A stretch of DNA of 61,907 nt, from contig JAAUPI010000002.1 of the NCBI GenBank assembly GCA_012035135.1, positions 1 to 61,907 of the forward strand, given 5' to 3'. The notes beneath the pieces were generated by a model. It searched no databases, had not been told where the DNA came from, and saw only the letters and a list, made by a program, of their open reading frames with translations. The DNA comes from Microcoleus sp. CSU_2_2 (lineage in GTDB: Bacteria; Cyanobacteriota; Cyanobacteriia; Cyanobacteriales; Microcoleaceae). Below, in pieces: positions 43,701-52,308 of this stretch (position 1 is the first letter of the stretch; every line of letters begins with the position of its first letter). Made by a program: the position numbers and the translations under genes.

Positions 43701-45110
43701 GGTGCGGCTGGTGGTTTCAAACCAGATGTATTTGCCGTCTTTGCGGCGGATGCGGTAGCTGACGGTATAAGTAATTGGGAGCGCCATTACTTTTGAGTGA
43801 GCTTTGGCAATATTTTCTAAATCATCGGGGTGAAAATAATCGTTAGGGACGCGGCCAATGAGTTCAGAAGGTTGGTATCCCAACAAAGCGTGACAGGCTG
43901 GCGAGACGTAAATAAAAAGGCCTTTGGGGTTGTGTCTGCTGATCATGTCGGTTGAGTTTTCAGCCATCAACCGATAGCGATCCTCGCTTTCGTTGCGTTC
44001 GACTTGAGAATTGCCCAATGCTTCTAGCATTAGGTTGATGGTCTCTGCAAGGCTGGAGAGTTCATCACCTCCCGGCATTTGAACTCGCAATTCTGGGTCG
44101 CCACTAGCTGCGATGTTGCTAACGCTGGTGCTCAAGTCTTCTAATCTCGCCAAGACTAATTTTTCTAGCAATAAGAGCGCGATCGCACTAAATATTAAAC
44201 CTACTGCCAATATCGAGGATGTAAATAGCTCTAAGGTAGCTTGACCTTGGCGATAGATGATTCGATCGGTCTCTACTCGCAGCACCAACCCTAGATGGCC
44301 GCGGATATCTCGAATCAGTGCGTATCCTGCAACCGTGCTTTCATTCAGTGGCTCGACTAAAATTTCTACTGGTTTGAGATTGGAAATACTGAGTTGGCGA
44401 TTTTCCGAATCCTTGCCCGATTTAGGGAGTATTTTGGTGTCCCGGCTTGAGTAGCTCGTCGCTCCCACTTTAAAATCTAAACTCGGCAATCGAAAATCCA
44501 CTGACAGGTGAGTTAGTTTTGAGAGCAAACCGATTTCGGTGTTGTCGAGGTAGCGTCCCAGAATTAGCGTCCCGCGAGCTGGCCCTTGGGTGTTGCTGTT
44601 GAGGACGGGCTTTGAGGCAATCAGCAGCGTGCCTTCTGGTAAGGTGAGAACGCCTGTTTTGGGAAGTGGGGGAGAGCCTGTCCCAGAGTCTAGTAGAGCG
44701 CTCGTCAGGTTCTGTTTTAAGCTTTCGGGAATCGGGATTTCGGTTTTCGACTTCAAGTCAAAACCTTTGCTGAAGACTGTCTTACCGTTGGAGTCCAGCA
44801 GCACAAATAAGTTTAGCCTCAAGTAAATAAAGGTCGAATCGACCAAATTTGACTTGATATAATCCTCGCTTCGGGTATTGACGAAGGAGTAGGTATCATC
44901 CCACCCAGCATAATCTTGGGCACTGGTGTCTAAATTCGACAAGTCATCATCTAATGAGTCTAAAGCGCGAGCGACATCCTGGCGGACGTACTGTGCCTCC
45001 AGGTTGTGGAAGTCGTGCAACAAGATAGTTGATGCAGTGGCATAAAGAACCACAATTAGGCAGATCAGTGCGGCGCAGACGATGAGTAGTGTTTTTTTTC
45101 GGAGTTGCAT
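40752..45110 (-). CDS. CHASE4-HAMP-PAS-GAF hybrid histidine kinase with two REC and Hpt
   Basis: This 1452-residue membrane sensor has, in order: a transmembrane helix (about 8-30), a CHASE4 periplasmic domain (about 35-285, with DYAGWDDTYSFV), a second helix (about 290-315), HAMP, PAS (about 375-490) and GAF (about 510-660). HisKA follows (FLATMSHEIRTPMNGVIGMT), then HATPase_c (about 800-960), REC1 (LAILDMQMPEMDG), REC2 (VVLMDVQMPEMDG) and an Hpt domain near the C-terminus (RRTAHSLKSISGTLGA). It is a complete internal phosphorelay; the final receiver is not nearby. A roughly 45-residue Trp/Gly/Glu-rich insertion near the end of HATPase_c separates MWVES from GSTFYFS. The ligand is unknown. 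Confidence 0.92.
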   Translation of the reverse strand: MQLRKKTLLIVCAALICLIVVLYATASTILLHDFHNLEAQYVRQDVARALDSLDDDLSNLDTSAQDYAGWDDTYSFVNTRSEDYIKSNLVDSTFIYLRLNLFVLLDSNGKTVFSKGFDLKSKTEIPIPESLKQNLTSALLDSGTGSPPLPKTGVLTLPEGTLLIASKPVLNSNTQGPARGTLILGRYLDNTEIGLLSKLTHLSVDFRLPSLDFKVGATSYSSRDTKILPKSGKDSENRQLSISNLKPVEILVEPLNESTVAGYALIRDIRGHLGLVLRVETDRIIYRQGQATLELFTSSILAVGLIFSAIALLLLEKLVLARLEDLSTSVSNIAASGDPELRVQMPGGDELSSLAETINLMLEALGNSQVERNESEDRYRLMAENSTDMISRHNPKGLFIYVSPACHALLGYQPSELIGRVPNDYFHPDDLENIAKAHSKVMALPITYTVSYRIRRKDGKYIWFETTSRTIRNPVSGGVQEIIGISRDISVRKQTEQELRESEAAIKALYQVTSAPRTDPLNRISTFDLRLQALLVMGCRQFGLSVGILSRIEGDNYRIMAVECPDGSIVKSQIYDLEQTFCIATTMAKEPMYFECARFSGLSFNCADPVFNIEAYMGIPVMVAGEVYGTLCFWSSTPLMEPFRVVDRELVKLMAQWVGSELERQQTDVDLAKARDEALAATRAKSEFLATMSHEIRTPMNGVIGMTGLLLDTYLTREQRDFVETIRSSGDALLTLINDILDFSKIESGKLDLEEHPFDIRTCIEESLDLVATKAAQKKLELGYLIDRSVPCTAIGDSTRLRQILINLLSNAVKFTEAGEVVVSCTARKMSVPVANDQEQPVINNSEQLANQIYEIQFAVKDTGIGIPGDRMNRLFKSFSQVDSSTSRHYGGTGLGLAISKRLAHMMGGRMWVESMGGLAGCPPEDFQTAVWDWGWGESAETGEQSCFPKPTLGSQNVKSTGSTFYFSTIVSCNQSTLPVNLSNSQPELAGKRLLIVDDNATNRQILTLQAQSWGMVAKASASALLALDWLAAKEEFDLAILDMQMPEMDGLTLAAKIRQSSDCEQLPLVMLTSMGRQEINTSDMKVDFAAFLNKPIKQSQLYNILINIFGESAAECKVHRTSGPFLQSIPLLAEHLPLRILLADDHLVNQKVALQILQRMGYRADVAGNGLEVLEALRRQPYDVVLMDVQMPEMDGLEASRLICAEWGDTGRPWIVAMTANAMRGDREECMAAGMDDYLSKPIEIEELVRALSACKSRFNGEFDRPNSLVSFNCNPEQNGGNSELEVRSSSRATLTSLNVTTNQQLTIPNSSIRCDESSLDDQLLECGDSLNRKIIEGLRDVEALDEAIDIYLETAPKLLKGISAAVNSADPLALRRTAHSLKSISGTLGAFRLFELCEELEVMGRIGINANKPLSSQACGVFEQVAVEYQRVETALKMERQYGETETDIH

Positions 45111-45748
45111 GGCGTCGCCCTCCTCACGGTGCTAATAGGCAACTAGCCTGTGCAGGTTTGAGATGTAGGTAGTTAAGCATTGAATTGACTGGGCTGCGTG
45201 TTTTGACTTAGCTGGGCTGACTTGGCAAAGCCATTGGTACGCCCCAAGGTCTCGGGGATGTTGCCCACCACACTCAGTGTAGTATTTCAACACTTTTAGT
45301 TCCTGATTATCCATAACCTGTAAACTACGAGCTATTAACTCAATATCAGTATTTTCTCAGATTCAACGAGATCGCGGAAAACAATTAAGATTTGATACTG
45401 CCGTATATTTGGCGAGGGGCGGCTGGTTGTACCAATGATGGGGGAGAACCCAAATTATGGTTGTTGTTGGGAGTTGGACTTTCCCTTTCATTGCAAGTTG
45501 GGCGGTTCAAAGACATTTAAATGTCCAGAATGCAGACACACTCTGGACATAGATTTAAATGGCGCTTTCAATAGGCATCTCCTAAAAAGATTCTGGAAGC
45601 CTTGTTTTATATCGACAAAAACTTAATGATGGGAGATGTCTAATATTCTGTTGAAAGCTTTGAGAGATACCTCCACAAATGGAAGGCTTGACGGCTTTTC
45701 TATTGTGCCATACACAGTAGATTCAGGATTGATCCTGGATTTACCGGG
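45111..45748. other. Intergenic region with a tnpB C-terminal fragment
   Basis: This 638-bp interval contains no intact gene. A 60-codon minus-strand open stretch at 45132-45314 has no recognisable features. A tnpB tail fragment sits at 45505-45626 (listed separately). After it come short repeats such as GGGAGATGTCTAATA, which recurs as GGGAGATATCTAATA at about 15540. Confidence 0.5.
45505..45626 (+). pseudogene. tnpB C-terminal remnant (zinc ribbon end)
   Basis: The + strand reads KTFKCPECRHTLDIDLNGAF then NRHLLKRF. It matches the second CxxC of the TnpB zinc ribbon followed by the last RuvC motif (normally DRDxNAAxN; here the Arg is Ile and an Ala is Gly). Nothing of the N-terminal or central part is present upstream. 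It is a dead fragment. Confidence 0.75.
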
Positions 45749-48700
45749 TTAAATGTATCTGTACCTGAGTACGGCTAGGGCACCAGCGCCGGCAGCGGCA
45801 GCCGCGGAGCAAAGAGCGGTAAAAAACAGCCACCAGGAGGCAACTTCTGCTGCTTTGCGGGTTTCTTCGGCTTGTTTTTCGGCTTGCAATTTGATGCTTT
45901 CCAGGCGGAGTTGTGCTTCTTGCTGCAAGCGTTCGGCTCTTTGCAAAACGCTGTTTCTGCTTCTTTCGATTTGGTCGATCAAGCGGTTGGCGTCTGCTTC
46001 GGAAATGTCCTCGCGGGAACTAATGATTGCTACCAAAGTATCGCGGTTGAATTGACCTAGCCGATCGCGCAAAGCTTCAAATCCGGCTTGGGGATCGTCA
46101 AATAATTTGCGAACATCCCGCGTGATACCTTCGTAGTTGAGTTCTGGTCGATCGAGCGAATTGAGGTAATCCCTAATTTTGGCGAGAACGCCGTCAATTA
46201 CTGACTGAATCCGCTCCTGTATTTTCTGAATTTGCTGTTGGAATTGGTCGCGTACCGATACAATTTGATCGACAATGCGATTGGCTTCTGCTTCAGAAAT
46301 ATCCTGCCGCTGAGACAATAGGGAAACGACCGTAGCTCGATCGATATGCGACAGTCGCTCGCCCAAACTGTAAGCGCCGACTTTCGGATCGTGTAGCAGC
46401 AGTTGTAAGTCGCGCTTGATAGCTTCGGGATTTAATTCTTCCTTGCCCGTATTGCGCAAATAATCTTCTAAAACGCTCTGAAAATCTTGCGCTTGATTTT
46501 GCATCCGTCTTGCCAAACGACGCGGTGCTTTCACGATCGAGCCTAGTGTATCTTGCACTCCATCGATAATTTCATTGACTTGTTCTTCGCTCAAATCTTC
46601 CCTTTGAGAAAGCAGTTTCACCAAAGTATCGCGATCGACTTGAGACAGCCTGCCCCGTAACGCTAAAGCCCCTTCTTTGGGATTTTCGAGCAATTTGGTC
46701 AAATCGCGCTTAATCCCTTCAGGATTGAGTTCTGACTTGCCTGTATTGCGCAGATAATTTGCGAGGGCTGTAGTAGTTTCGTCGTACTGTTCCTTAGCTT
46801 TTTCGGCTAACTTTTGGGGTGCGCTGACTGCGCTGTGCCAAGTCTCTTCGGCGCTGTCGAGGAGTTGATTTACTTGGTTTTCGCTGAGGTCTTTCCGCTG
46901 AGCCAACAATTTTACCAAAGTATCGCGATCGAATCTAGAAGCTCTGGCTCTGAGCGCCCACATTCCCGCTTCGGGATTTTCGAGCAAAGTTTTGAAATCG
47001 CGCTTGATGCCTTTGGGATTGAGTTCTGCTTTGCCCGTAGACTGCAAGTATTCTTGCACCTTTTGCCACTGATTATCGAGGCGGACTTGCGCGGCTTCTT
47101 GCAGACCTTTTGCATCTGCCAAAACTACATCTCGCGTCCTTTCCAACTCTTTAACAATCTGTTCTACTTCCTGGAAGCCGAAGTTTTCGCGGCCTCTGAG
47201 GATTTGCACGAAACTGTCGCGGGTGTAAGGAGAAAGTCGATCGCCCAACTGTTCGTAAGAAGCATCAGCATCTTCTAAAATTTTCTTAAAATCGCGATCG
47301 ATGCCTGCTGCTGTCAATTCCTCTTTTGGCGTCAACTTCAAATAAGTTTCCACTCGCCACCGCAAATCGCGGACTTTTTCTTGTTCCTCGGCAAAAGCAA
47401 CAGTGTTTAAGATTCGCTTTCTGATTGCTTCTAGTTGGTTGGTAATTTCTTTGATTTTGGCTTGGGTAAAAACGCCTCTGCTGGAGAGAATCTCGGCAAA
47501 ATCTGATGCCTTGAGTTTTTCCAATTCGCGACGAACTGTTCCTGGATCGGCGCTAGGATCGTAGAGGACTTCTCGAAACTCGCGCTCGATCGTTTGCGAA
47601 TTCATCTGCCAGGAATAAGTGTTGAGCAAGTAGTTTTCTACATCGGCGCGAATGGAACTATAAGGTATGGGTTCGCCTTTGACTTGAGCTGTGACTTTAT
47701 CAGCTTGCTCGCTAACTTTGTGTTTAGCTGCTTTTAACTGACCGACTACTTTTTCCACATCGAAATCGGAAATATCTGTCCGTCCTAAAACTATTCCCAT
47801 TAAAGCATTGACTGCCATTGTCGCTGCTTGGGACATCATTGTCGGGCTTTGTTCTCCTTGGCCACCCAGATTTCCCAGTGCTTTTTCTACCCTACTTGCC
47901 AATTTATCCGAGAGCAAATCTCCCGATTTAGCAGATTTGAGATAGTCTACCAATTGAGCGATGCCATCTGGTTGCTGCGATTTTGTTCCTACTTGTTTCC
48001 AAGCGTCTTGAAGTTGGTCTACAATTCGGTTGACATCGCGCTTTGACAAGTCCGATCGAGAACTCACTAAGTCTACGAGGGTTTGCCGATCGAGGTTGGG
48101 CAAATTTTCGCCAGCAATAGATTTGAGTTGCGGATCGTTGAGCAACTTTTCAAATTCGCTCCGCATGGCTTTGATGTCCAATTCGGGCGGTTTGAGGCCT
48201 TGGATGTAGTCTTCAACGGTTTCCCGGAGGCTGGTAGGGTCGATCGCAGTACCGAGCTCGTGGCCGACTGCTGCCGCTGCTGCTTTGGCGGTGGCGACTA
48301 CTTGGTTGCTGGCTGCTTTAGCGCCCAGGGCGGCGGTGGCTGTGCCGACAATTGCTTGAAAGCCAGAGGTGGCGGTGTTGACAACGGAACCGATCAGGGA
48401 ACCGACGGTGGTGGAGCTCACCCACACCAGCATCGAGAAGTAGGTAGCCCAGATGACTAAACCGACGATCGCACCTAAACCGGGGTTGGTAATCAAACTC
48501 AGTTTGACTGCTAGCAAACAGGCGAAGAATATGGCAATGGTGACGGTGATCAGCGTCCAAGTGCCTACCTTTCTGCCGATATGGCGGACTGGGGGGCTAT
48601 CGCTGCTACTGTGGGTGATGGAAGTGTCGTGGGATTGAGCTCCCCAATAGGAAAGGCCAGCGGCTATTGATAAGTTTGTTAACAAAAGTTGGAAGGCGCA

Positions 48701-48865
48701 GGCTAGCACGACTCCAGCGATTAATGCAATAAAAAATTGAGGCCCGGAATACAGGAGTGCTGCGTCTTCTGCTCTGTTTGTGGTTGTAGTCTGTTCTATT
48801 GGCACTTGGGCCAGCCAGAACCCGATGTTATACAATTGTGGATTTATTGGCAAATTTTGATACAT
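45749..48865 (-). CDS. Large membrane protein with eight ~100-residue repeats
   Basis: The 1038-residue protein has hydrophobic helices near the N-terminus (about 35-60, 115-140, 145-175) and one at the C-terminus (about 1005-1025). Between them are about eight degenerate repeats with the pattern YLRNTGKxELNPEGIKRDL, LLENPxxGxxALRxRLSxxD, RDTLVKLLSQRxDLSExxVN and xxIDxxxxT. The last four are closest to each other. Long helices rich in Gln/Glu/Ala precede the C-terminal anchor, so a membrane-bracketed helical rod is plausible. The function is unknown. GAGGAA upstream supports the ATG at 48865; an open frame of 30 more codons precedes it. Confidence 0.85.
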   Translation of the reverse strand: MYQNLPINPQLYNIGFWLAQVPIEQTTTTNRAEDAALLYSGPQFFIALIAGVVLACAFQLLLTNLSIAAGLSYWGAQSHDTSITHSSSDSPPVRHIGRKVGTWTLITVTIAIFFACLLAVKLSLITNPGLGAIVGLVIWATYFSMLVWVSSTTVGSLIGSVVNTATSGFQAIVGTATAALGAKAASNQVVATAKAAAAAVGHELGTAIDPTSLRETVEDYIQGLKPPELDIKAMRSEFEKLLNDPQLKSIAGENLPNLDRQTLVDLVSSRSDLSKRDVNRIVDQLQDAWKQVGTKSQQPDGIAQLVDYLKSAKSGDLLSDKLASRVEKALGNLGGQGEQSPTMMSQAATMAVNALMGIVLGRTDISDFDVEKVVGQLKAAKHKVSEQADKVTAQVKGEPIPYSSIRADVENYLLNTYSWQMNSQTIEREFREVLYDPSADPGTVRRELEKLKASDFAEILSSRGVFTQAKIKEITNQLEAIRKRILNTVAFAEEQEKVRDLRWRVETYLKLTPKEELTAAGIDRDFKKILEDADASYEQLGDRLSPYTRDSFVQILRGRENFGFQEVEQIVKELERTRDVVLADAKGLQEAAQVRLDNQWQKVQEYLQSTGKAELNPKGIKRDFKTLLENPEAGMWALRARASRFDRDTLVKLLAQRKDLSENQVNQLLDSAEETWHSAVSAPQKLAEKAKEQYDETTTALANYLRNTGKSELNPEGIKRDLTKLLENPKEGALALRGRLSQVDRDTLVKLLSQREDLSEEQVNEIIDGVQDTLGSIVKAPRRLARRMQNQAQDFQSVLEDYLRNTGKEELNPEAIKRDLQLLLHDPKVGAYSLGERLSHIDRATVVSLLSQRQDISEAEANRIVDQIVSVRDQFQQQIQKIQERIQSVIDGVLAKIRDYLNSLDRPELNYEGITRDVRKLFDDPQAGFEALRDRLGQFNRDTLVAIISSREDISEADANRLIDQIERSRNSVLQRAERLQQEAQLRLESIKLQAEKQAEETRKAAEVASWWLFFTALCSAAAAAGAGALAVLRYRYI

Positions 48866-49075
48866 AGTATATTCCTCGTTCAGGGATTGGTTCGCGCATT
48901 TGCGGACACGGTGGCGAATGTATAGTTTTAGTCTTATGCCCCCAATCGCAAGCATCGCCGTATTGACGAGCTAAAGCATCCCCCTACAGTCGGAAGTATA
49001 TAAATATGTCTGCGGTACCCTGTTTATTTAAGGATGTTTGTGCTATGTCAATCTTGTTTGATTCACAGTCGATCC

Positions 49076-49164
49076 GGACTTGCGCACGCGAGGCCAAAAA
49101 CCCGATTTCTCTGGCGAGAGATCGACAATTTTTCACAAGAAATCGGGTTTTTGTGCGTAAGTCC
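49076..49164. repeat. MITE-like hairpin element (GGACTTGCGCAC / GTGCGTAAGTCC ends)
   Basis: This 89-bp element has near-perfect 12-bp outer arms. Its inner perfect arms are AAAAACCCGATTTCT and its complement at 49138-49152. It resembles the element at 30256-30357 in its ends only. It sits directly upstream of, and is fused in frame to, the gene remnant that follows. Confidence 0.75.
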
Positions 49165-49165
49165 T

Positions 49166-49405
49166 ATAGATTTTGATGAAACCGCATATCTTTTGAAATC
49201 AGAAAACAACAAAAACCAACTGTTAAAAGCTATTGAAAATATTAAAGACCGTCAAGATCAAGTCAGATTGACTTGGCATATTGCCGAAGTTAACTACGAT
49301 TTAGCACGACTCGATCGCCAGCGCGGCAACACAGAACTTGATCAACAACATTACGATACAGCACATCAAATTTTTCAACAATTGGGAGTGGCGGAGTTCT
49401 GCTAA
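49166..49405 (+). pseudogene. Gene remnant, TPR-like C-terminal fragment
   Basis: The open frame 49034-49405 consists of MITE sequence followed by about 75 residues of real-looking protein (NKNQLLKAIENIKDRQDQ, WHIAEVNYDLARLDRQRGNT, QQHYDTAHQIFQQLG). This looks like the end of a TPR-type or helical repeat protein that normally continues further; it stops at AEFC just before a repeat array. It probably lost its 5' part to the MITE insertion and its 3' part to the array. The parent family is not certain. Confidence 0.45.
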
Positions 49406-49410
49406 AATAA

Positions 49411-49635
49411 CTGGTTCCCAGGCTCTGCCTGGAAACCCATGTCTAGAGGCTCTTAACTGGTTCCCAGGCTCTGCCTGGAAACCCATGTCTAGAGGCTCTG
49501 CCTCGCTCTTCTAGTATTAACTGGTTCCCAGGCTCTGCCTGGAAACCCATGTCTAGAGGCTCTGCCTCGCTCTTCTAGCAGGAAAATTGGAGGCAGAGCC
49601 TCCGGATCTGCCCTGTCAGGCAAAGCCTGGAAACG
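49411..49635. repeat. Tandem repeats of a ~46-64-bp unit (CTGGTTCCCAGGCTCTGCCT)
   Basis: Three copies begin at 49411, 49457 and 49521. The core is CTGGTTCCCAGGCTCTGCCT then GGAAACCCATGTCTAGAGGC. The second and third carry an extra TCTGCCTCGCTCTTCTAG. A decayed inverse end (AGGCAGAGCC, AGGCAAAGCCTGGAAACG) lies at 49591-49635. The inner CCAGGCTCTGCCTGG pairs with itself. It is not a CRISPR: there are no unique spacers of constant length. Confidence 0.85.
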
Positions 49636-49655
49636 AGAAGTCACCCAAAAAAACA

Positions 49656-51023
49656 TCAACCAATGACCTTTTTAATCAAATCCAACTTACCCTTATAGGG
49701 AGCATACCGCCATTGCAACTCCAGCCAAAATGACTTTTGCAACACGCTTTTGTAATGCGAAAAAGTGTCAAAACTTGCTTTCCCGTGATAACTCCCAATC
49801 CCACTTTCGCCAACTCCCCCAAACGGCAAAGTTGCCACTCCCACTTGCATGACAGTATCGTTGATACAAACTCCCCCAGAAGAAGTTTCGCGCAAAACTC
49901 GCTGTTGTTTCTCTTTATCCTTCGAGAACAAATACAAAGCTAAAGGTTTGGGGCGGGCGTTGATTTGGGCGATCGCCTCTCCGAAATTATCATACTCCAA
50001 CACTGGCAAAATCGGCCCAAAAATCTCATCCTGCATCACCGGCGCATCCCAGGAAACATTATCTAAAACCGTCGGTGCAATATATCTATCTTCCGGCTTA
50101 ACTTTCCCACCAACGAGAATATCTCCATCTTTGATAAACGCACTTAAACGTTCCAATTGCCGCTGATTGATAATTCGCGAATAATCTGGACTTGTTTGCG
50201 GATCGTCGCCATAAAATTCTTGAATTGATGTTTTAATTGCCTGCATCAAATCTGGCTTGACTTTCTTATCTACTAACAGGTAATCTGGAGCAATGCAGGT
50301 TTGTCCGGCATTGATGAATTTGCCCCAAGCAATCCGTTTTGCAGTATGTTCAATCTGAATATCTGAATCGACAATGCAAGGACTTTTGCCACCCAATTCC
50401 AATGTTACAGGCGTCAGGTGTTTGGCGGCGGCTTCCATCACAATGCGACCGATTTTTGTGCCACCTGTAAAGAAGATGTGGTCGAATTTTTCGGCTAGCA
50501 ATTGTTGGCTGATTTCCACACCTCCCTCGACAGCGGCTACGTAGGCGGGATCGAAGGTTTTAGATATCATGTCGGCGACAACTTCAGAGGTGTGTGAGGC
50601 GATTTCCGACGGTTTGAGAAGTGCACAGTTACCAGCCGCGATCGCCCCTACTAAAGGTGATATCATTAACTGAAATGGATAATTCCAAGGCCCGATAATT
50701 AAAACTACGCCTAAAGGTTCTGGAAAAATGCGGGCTGAGGCGGGGAATTGGTCGATCGAAGTTGGCACTTTTCTCGGTTTTACCCAAGATTTTAGATTTT
50801 TGATGGCATAATTAACTTCGGCGATCGATGCAATTTCAAAGTAAGCCTCAAACTCCGGCCGATTCAGGTCTGCCTTGACAGCATCGACTATTCGTGATTG
50901 ATTGGATTCGATCGCACTTTTAAGTTTCTTCAGTTGTTCGAGCCGAAAATCCACATCTTTAGTTTTCCCAGTCGCAAAAAATTGTCGCTGCTGCTGGATA
51001 ATATCGTTGATGCTGACTACCAT
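49656..51023 (-). CDS. Aldehyde dehydrogenase (ALDH3-like)
   Basis: This NAD(P)-dependent enzyme oxidises aldehydes to acids; cyanobacterial relatives act on fatty aldehydes. The 455-residue protein shows PLGVVLIIGPWNYPFQL, the catalytic Asn and Gly of IFFTGGTKIGR, the general base Glu in TLELGGKSPCIVD, and the nucleophile Cys in INAGQTCIAPDYLLV. DEIFGPILPV and the C-terminal TLPFGGVGESGIGSYHGKAS follow. The length matches the class 3 group. It stands alone. Confidence 0.95.
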   Translation of the reverse strand: MVVSINDIIQQQRQFFATGKTKDVDFRLEQLKKLKSAIESNQSRIVDAVKADLNRPEFEAYFEIASIAEVNYAIKNLKSWVKPRKVPTSIDQFPASARIFPEPLGVVLIIGPWNYPFQLMISPLVGAIAAGNCALLKPSEIASHTSEVVADMISKTFDPAYVAAVEGGVEISQQLLAEKFDHIFFTGGTKIGRIVMEAAAKHLTPVTLELGGKSPCIVDSDIQIEHTAKRIAWGKFINAGQTCIAPDYLLVDKKVKPDLMQAIKTSIQEFYGDDPQTSPDYSRIINQRQLERLSAFIKDGDILVGGKVKPEDRYIAPTVLDNVSWDAPVMQDEIFGPILPVLEYDNFGEAIAQINARPKPLALYLFSKDKEKQQRVLRETSSGGVCINDTVMQVGVATLPFGGVGESGIGSYHGKASFDTFSHYKSVLQKSFWLELQWRYAPYKGKLDLIKKVIG

Positions 51024-51369
51024 CTTTTGTCCTCCATGTCTATCAATAAATGTTACAACAGGAAAACGAAAGTCGGGTAAGGTGCGGGTTGAAAAACAAT
51101 CTACTGGTTTCGGAGCAAAAGAATTAGTATGCTGGAACCGCGAAGGCAGGTTCGGCGAAGCCGTTCTTCCCGTAGGGGTTCCCGCAAGGTAGAGTAGGAC
51201 ACGAAGTCAGAATCACGAAGCAGAAGAGAAGATGTAGGTAATCTTGCGAGATGTCAGCGATGCCCATCCCAAAATCTTCTAAGCAGTCGCGGATCTTGTC
51301 TTTACAAATCCTTGAGAAATGCTCTAAATTAGAAGCTGATAGTTGTAGAACTAAAAACCGAGTTCGCTC
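51024..51369. other. Intergenic region between divergent genes
   Basis: This 346-bp interval contains the palindrome-rich stretch CGAAGGCAGGTTCGGCGAAGCCGTTCTTCCCGTAGGGGTTCCC-type at about 51140-51195, a repeat seen widely in filamentous cyanobacteria. The rest is A+T-richer and may hold the promoters of the divergent aldehyde dehydrogenase and substrate-binding protein genes. No gene was recognised. Confidence 0.5.
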
Positions 51370-52290
51370 ATGAAAATATCTAAGAACGATTTTTTTTTCT
51401 GTTCCTGCTGGCTGCTTTGTTTGTTTGCAGCAGCAGGATGTACCTCTAAATCTCAAAAAGAAGTTGTTATCTGCTCGAAAGACTTTACCGAACAAGTCAT
51501 TCTCGCAGAAATTTTAGCGCGACATATCGAAGCTAAAACCGATATTAATGTAGAACAACAATTGAATCTCGGTGGCTCGCTTTGCCATCAATCTCTAACA
51601 GCAGGTAAAATCGATTTGTATGTGGAATATACAGGTACTGCTTTTTCCAACATTCTTAAACAAAAGCCAATTTCCGACCCTAAGAAAGTTTTTAATTATC
51701 TAAAACAAGAGTATCCCAAACAATTTAAGGCAGAATGGATAGAACCGCTGGGATTTAATAACAGTTTTGCGATTATTGTTCGGGGAGATGATGCGAAACA
51801 ACTTAACCTGCAAAGTCTTTCGCAACTAGGGCAAGCTGCACCCAAGCTGCGGGCCGGTTTCGGCCCGGAATTTAAGGACAGAGAAGATGGATTTCCTGGA
51901 TTAGCTAAAACTTACGGGATTAAATTTGCGGAAGAACCGAAGGAATTGTTGTTAGGATTGCTTTATCAAGCTTTGCAACAAAAAGAGGTAGATGTAATAG
52001 CGGGAAGCACAACCGATGGCTTGATTCAAAGCTTGGGTTTGGTAGTGCTGAAAGATGACAAAAACTATTTTCCGCCCTATGAAGCAGTACCAGTTGTGCG
52101 ATCGCAAGTTTTGGAAAAGTACCCAGAATTGCGATCGGTAATCGCCGAATTGGGAGGCAAAATCTCCGAGGCAGATATGCGACAACTCAACTATCAAGTT
52201 GATAAGAAACAACAGGAAGCTGGACAAGTAGCGCAGGAGTTTTTGCAGCAAAAGTTGGGAAATTCAAAGCCTGTAACTCCAGCGAAATAA
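51370..52290 (+). CDS. OpuAC/ProX-like substrate-binding lipoprotein (orphan)
   Basis: This 306-residue lipoprotein has a signal sequence with lipobox AAAGC (Cys near residue 24). The glycine betaine/choline-type solute-binding fold shows VVICSKDFTEQVILAEILA, LNLGGSLCHQSLTAGKIDLYVEYTG, LRAGFGPEF and VDVIAGSTTDGLIQS. It would present an osmoprotectant or amine to an ABC permease at the cytoplasmic membrane. No permease or ATPase gene is adjacent, so its transporter is elsewhere. Confidence 0.85.
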   Translation: MKISKNDFFFCSCWLLCLFAAAGCTSKSQKEVVICSKDFTEQVILAEILARHIEAKTDINVEQQLNLGGSLCHQSLTAGKIDLYVEYTGTAFSNILKQKPISDPKKVFNYLKQEYPKQFKAEWIEPLGFNNSFAIIVRGDDAKQLNLQSLSQLGQAAPKLRAGFGPEFKDREDGFPGLAKTYGIKFAEEPKELLLGLLYQALQQKEVDVIAGSTTDGLIQSLGLVVLKDDKNYFPPYEAVPVVRSQVLEKYPELRSVIAELGGKISEADMRQLNYQVDKKQQEAGQVAQEFLQQKLGNSKPVTPAK

Positions 52291-52308
52291 ATACAGCAGA
52301 TTGCACTC

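Noticed and set aside
45132-45314. 60-codon minus-strand open frame after the hybrid kinase start
   Set aside because: No domain or signal was recognised and it lies in IS-remnant DNA; coding is not supported.
49411-49635. CRISPR array
   Set aside because: Repeats are long and of unequal period, without unique spacers of constant size, and no cas genes are present.
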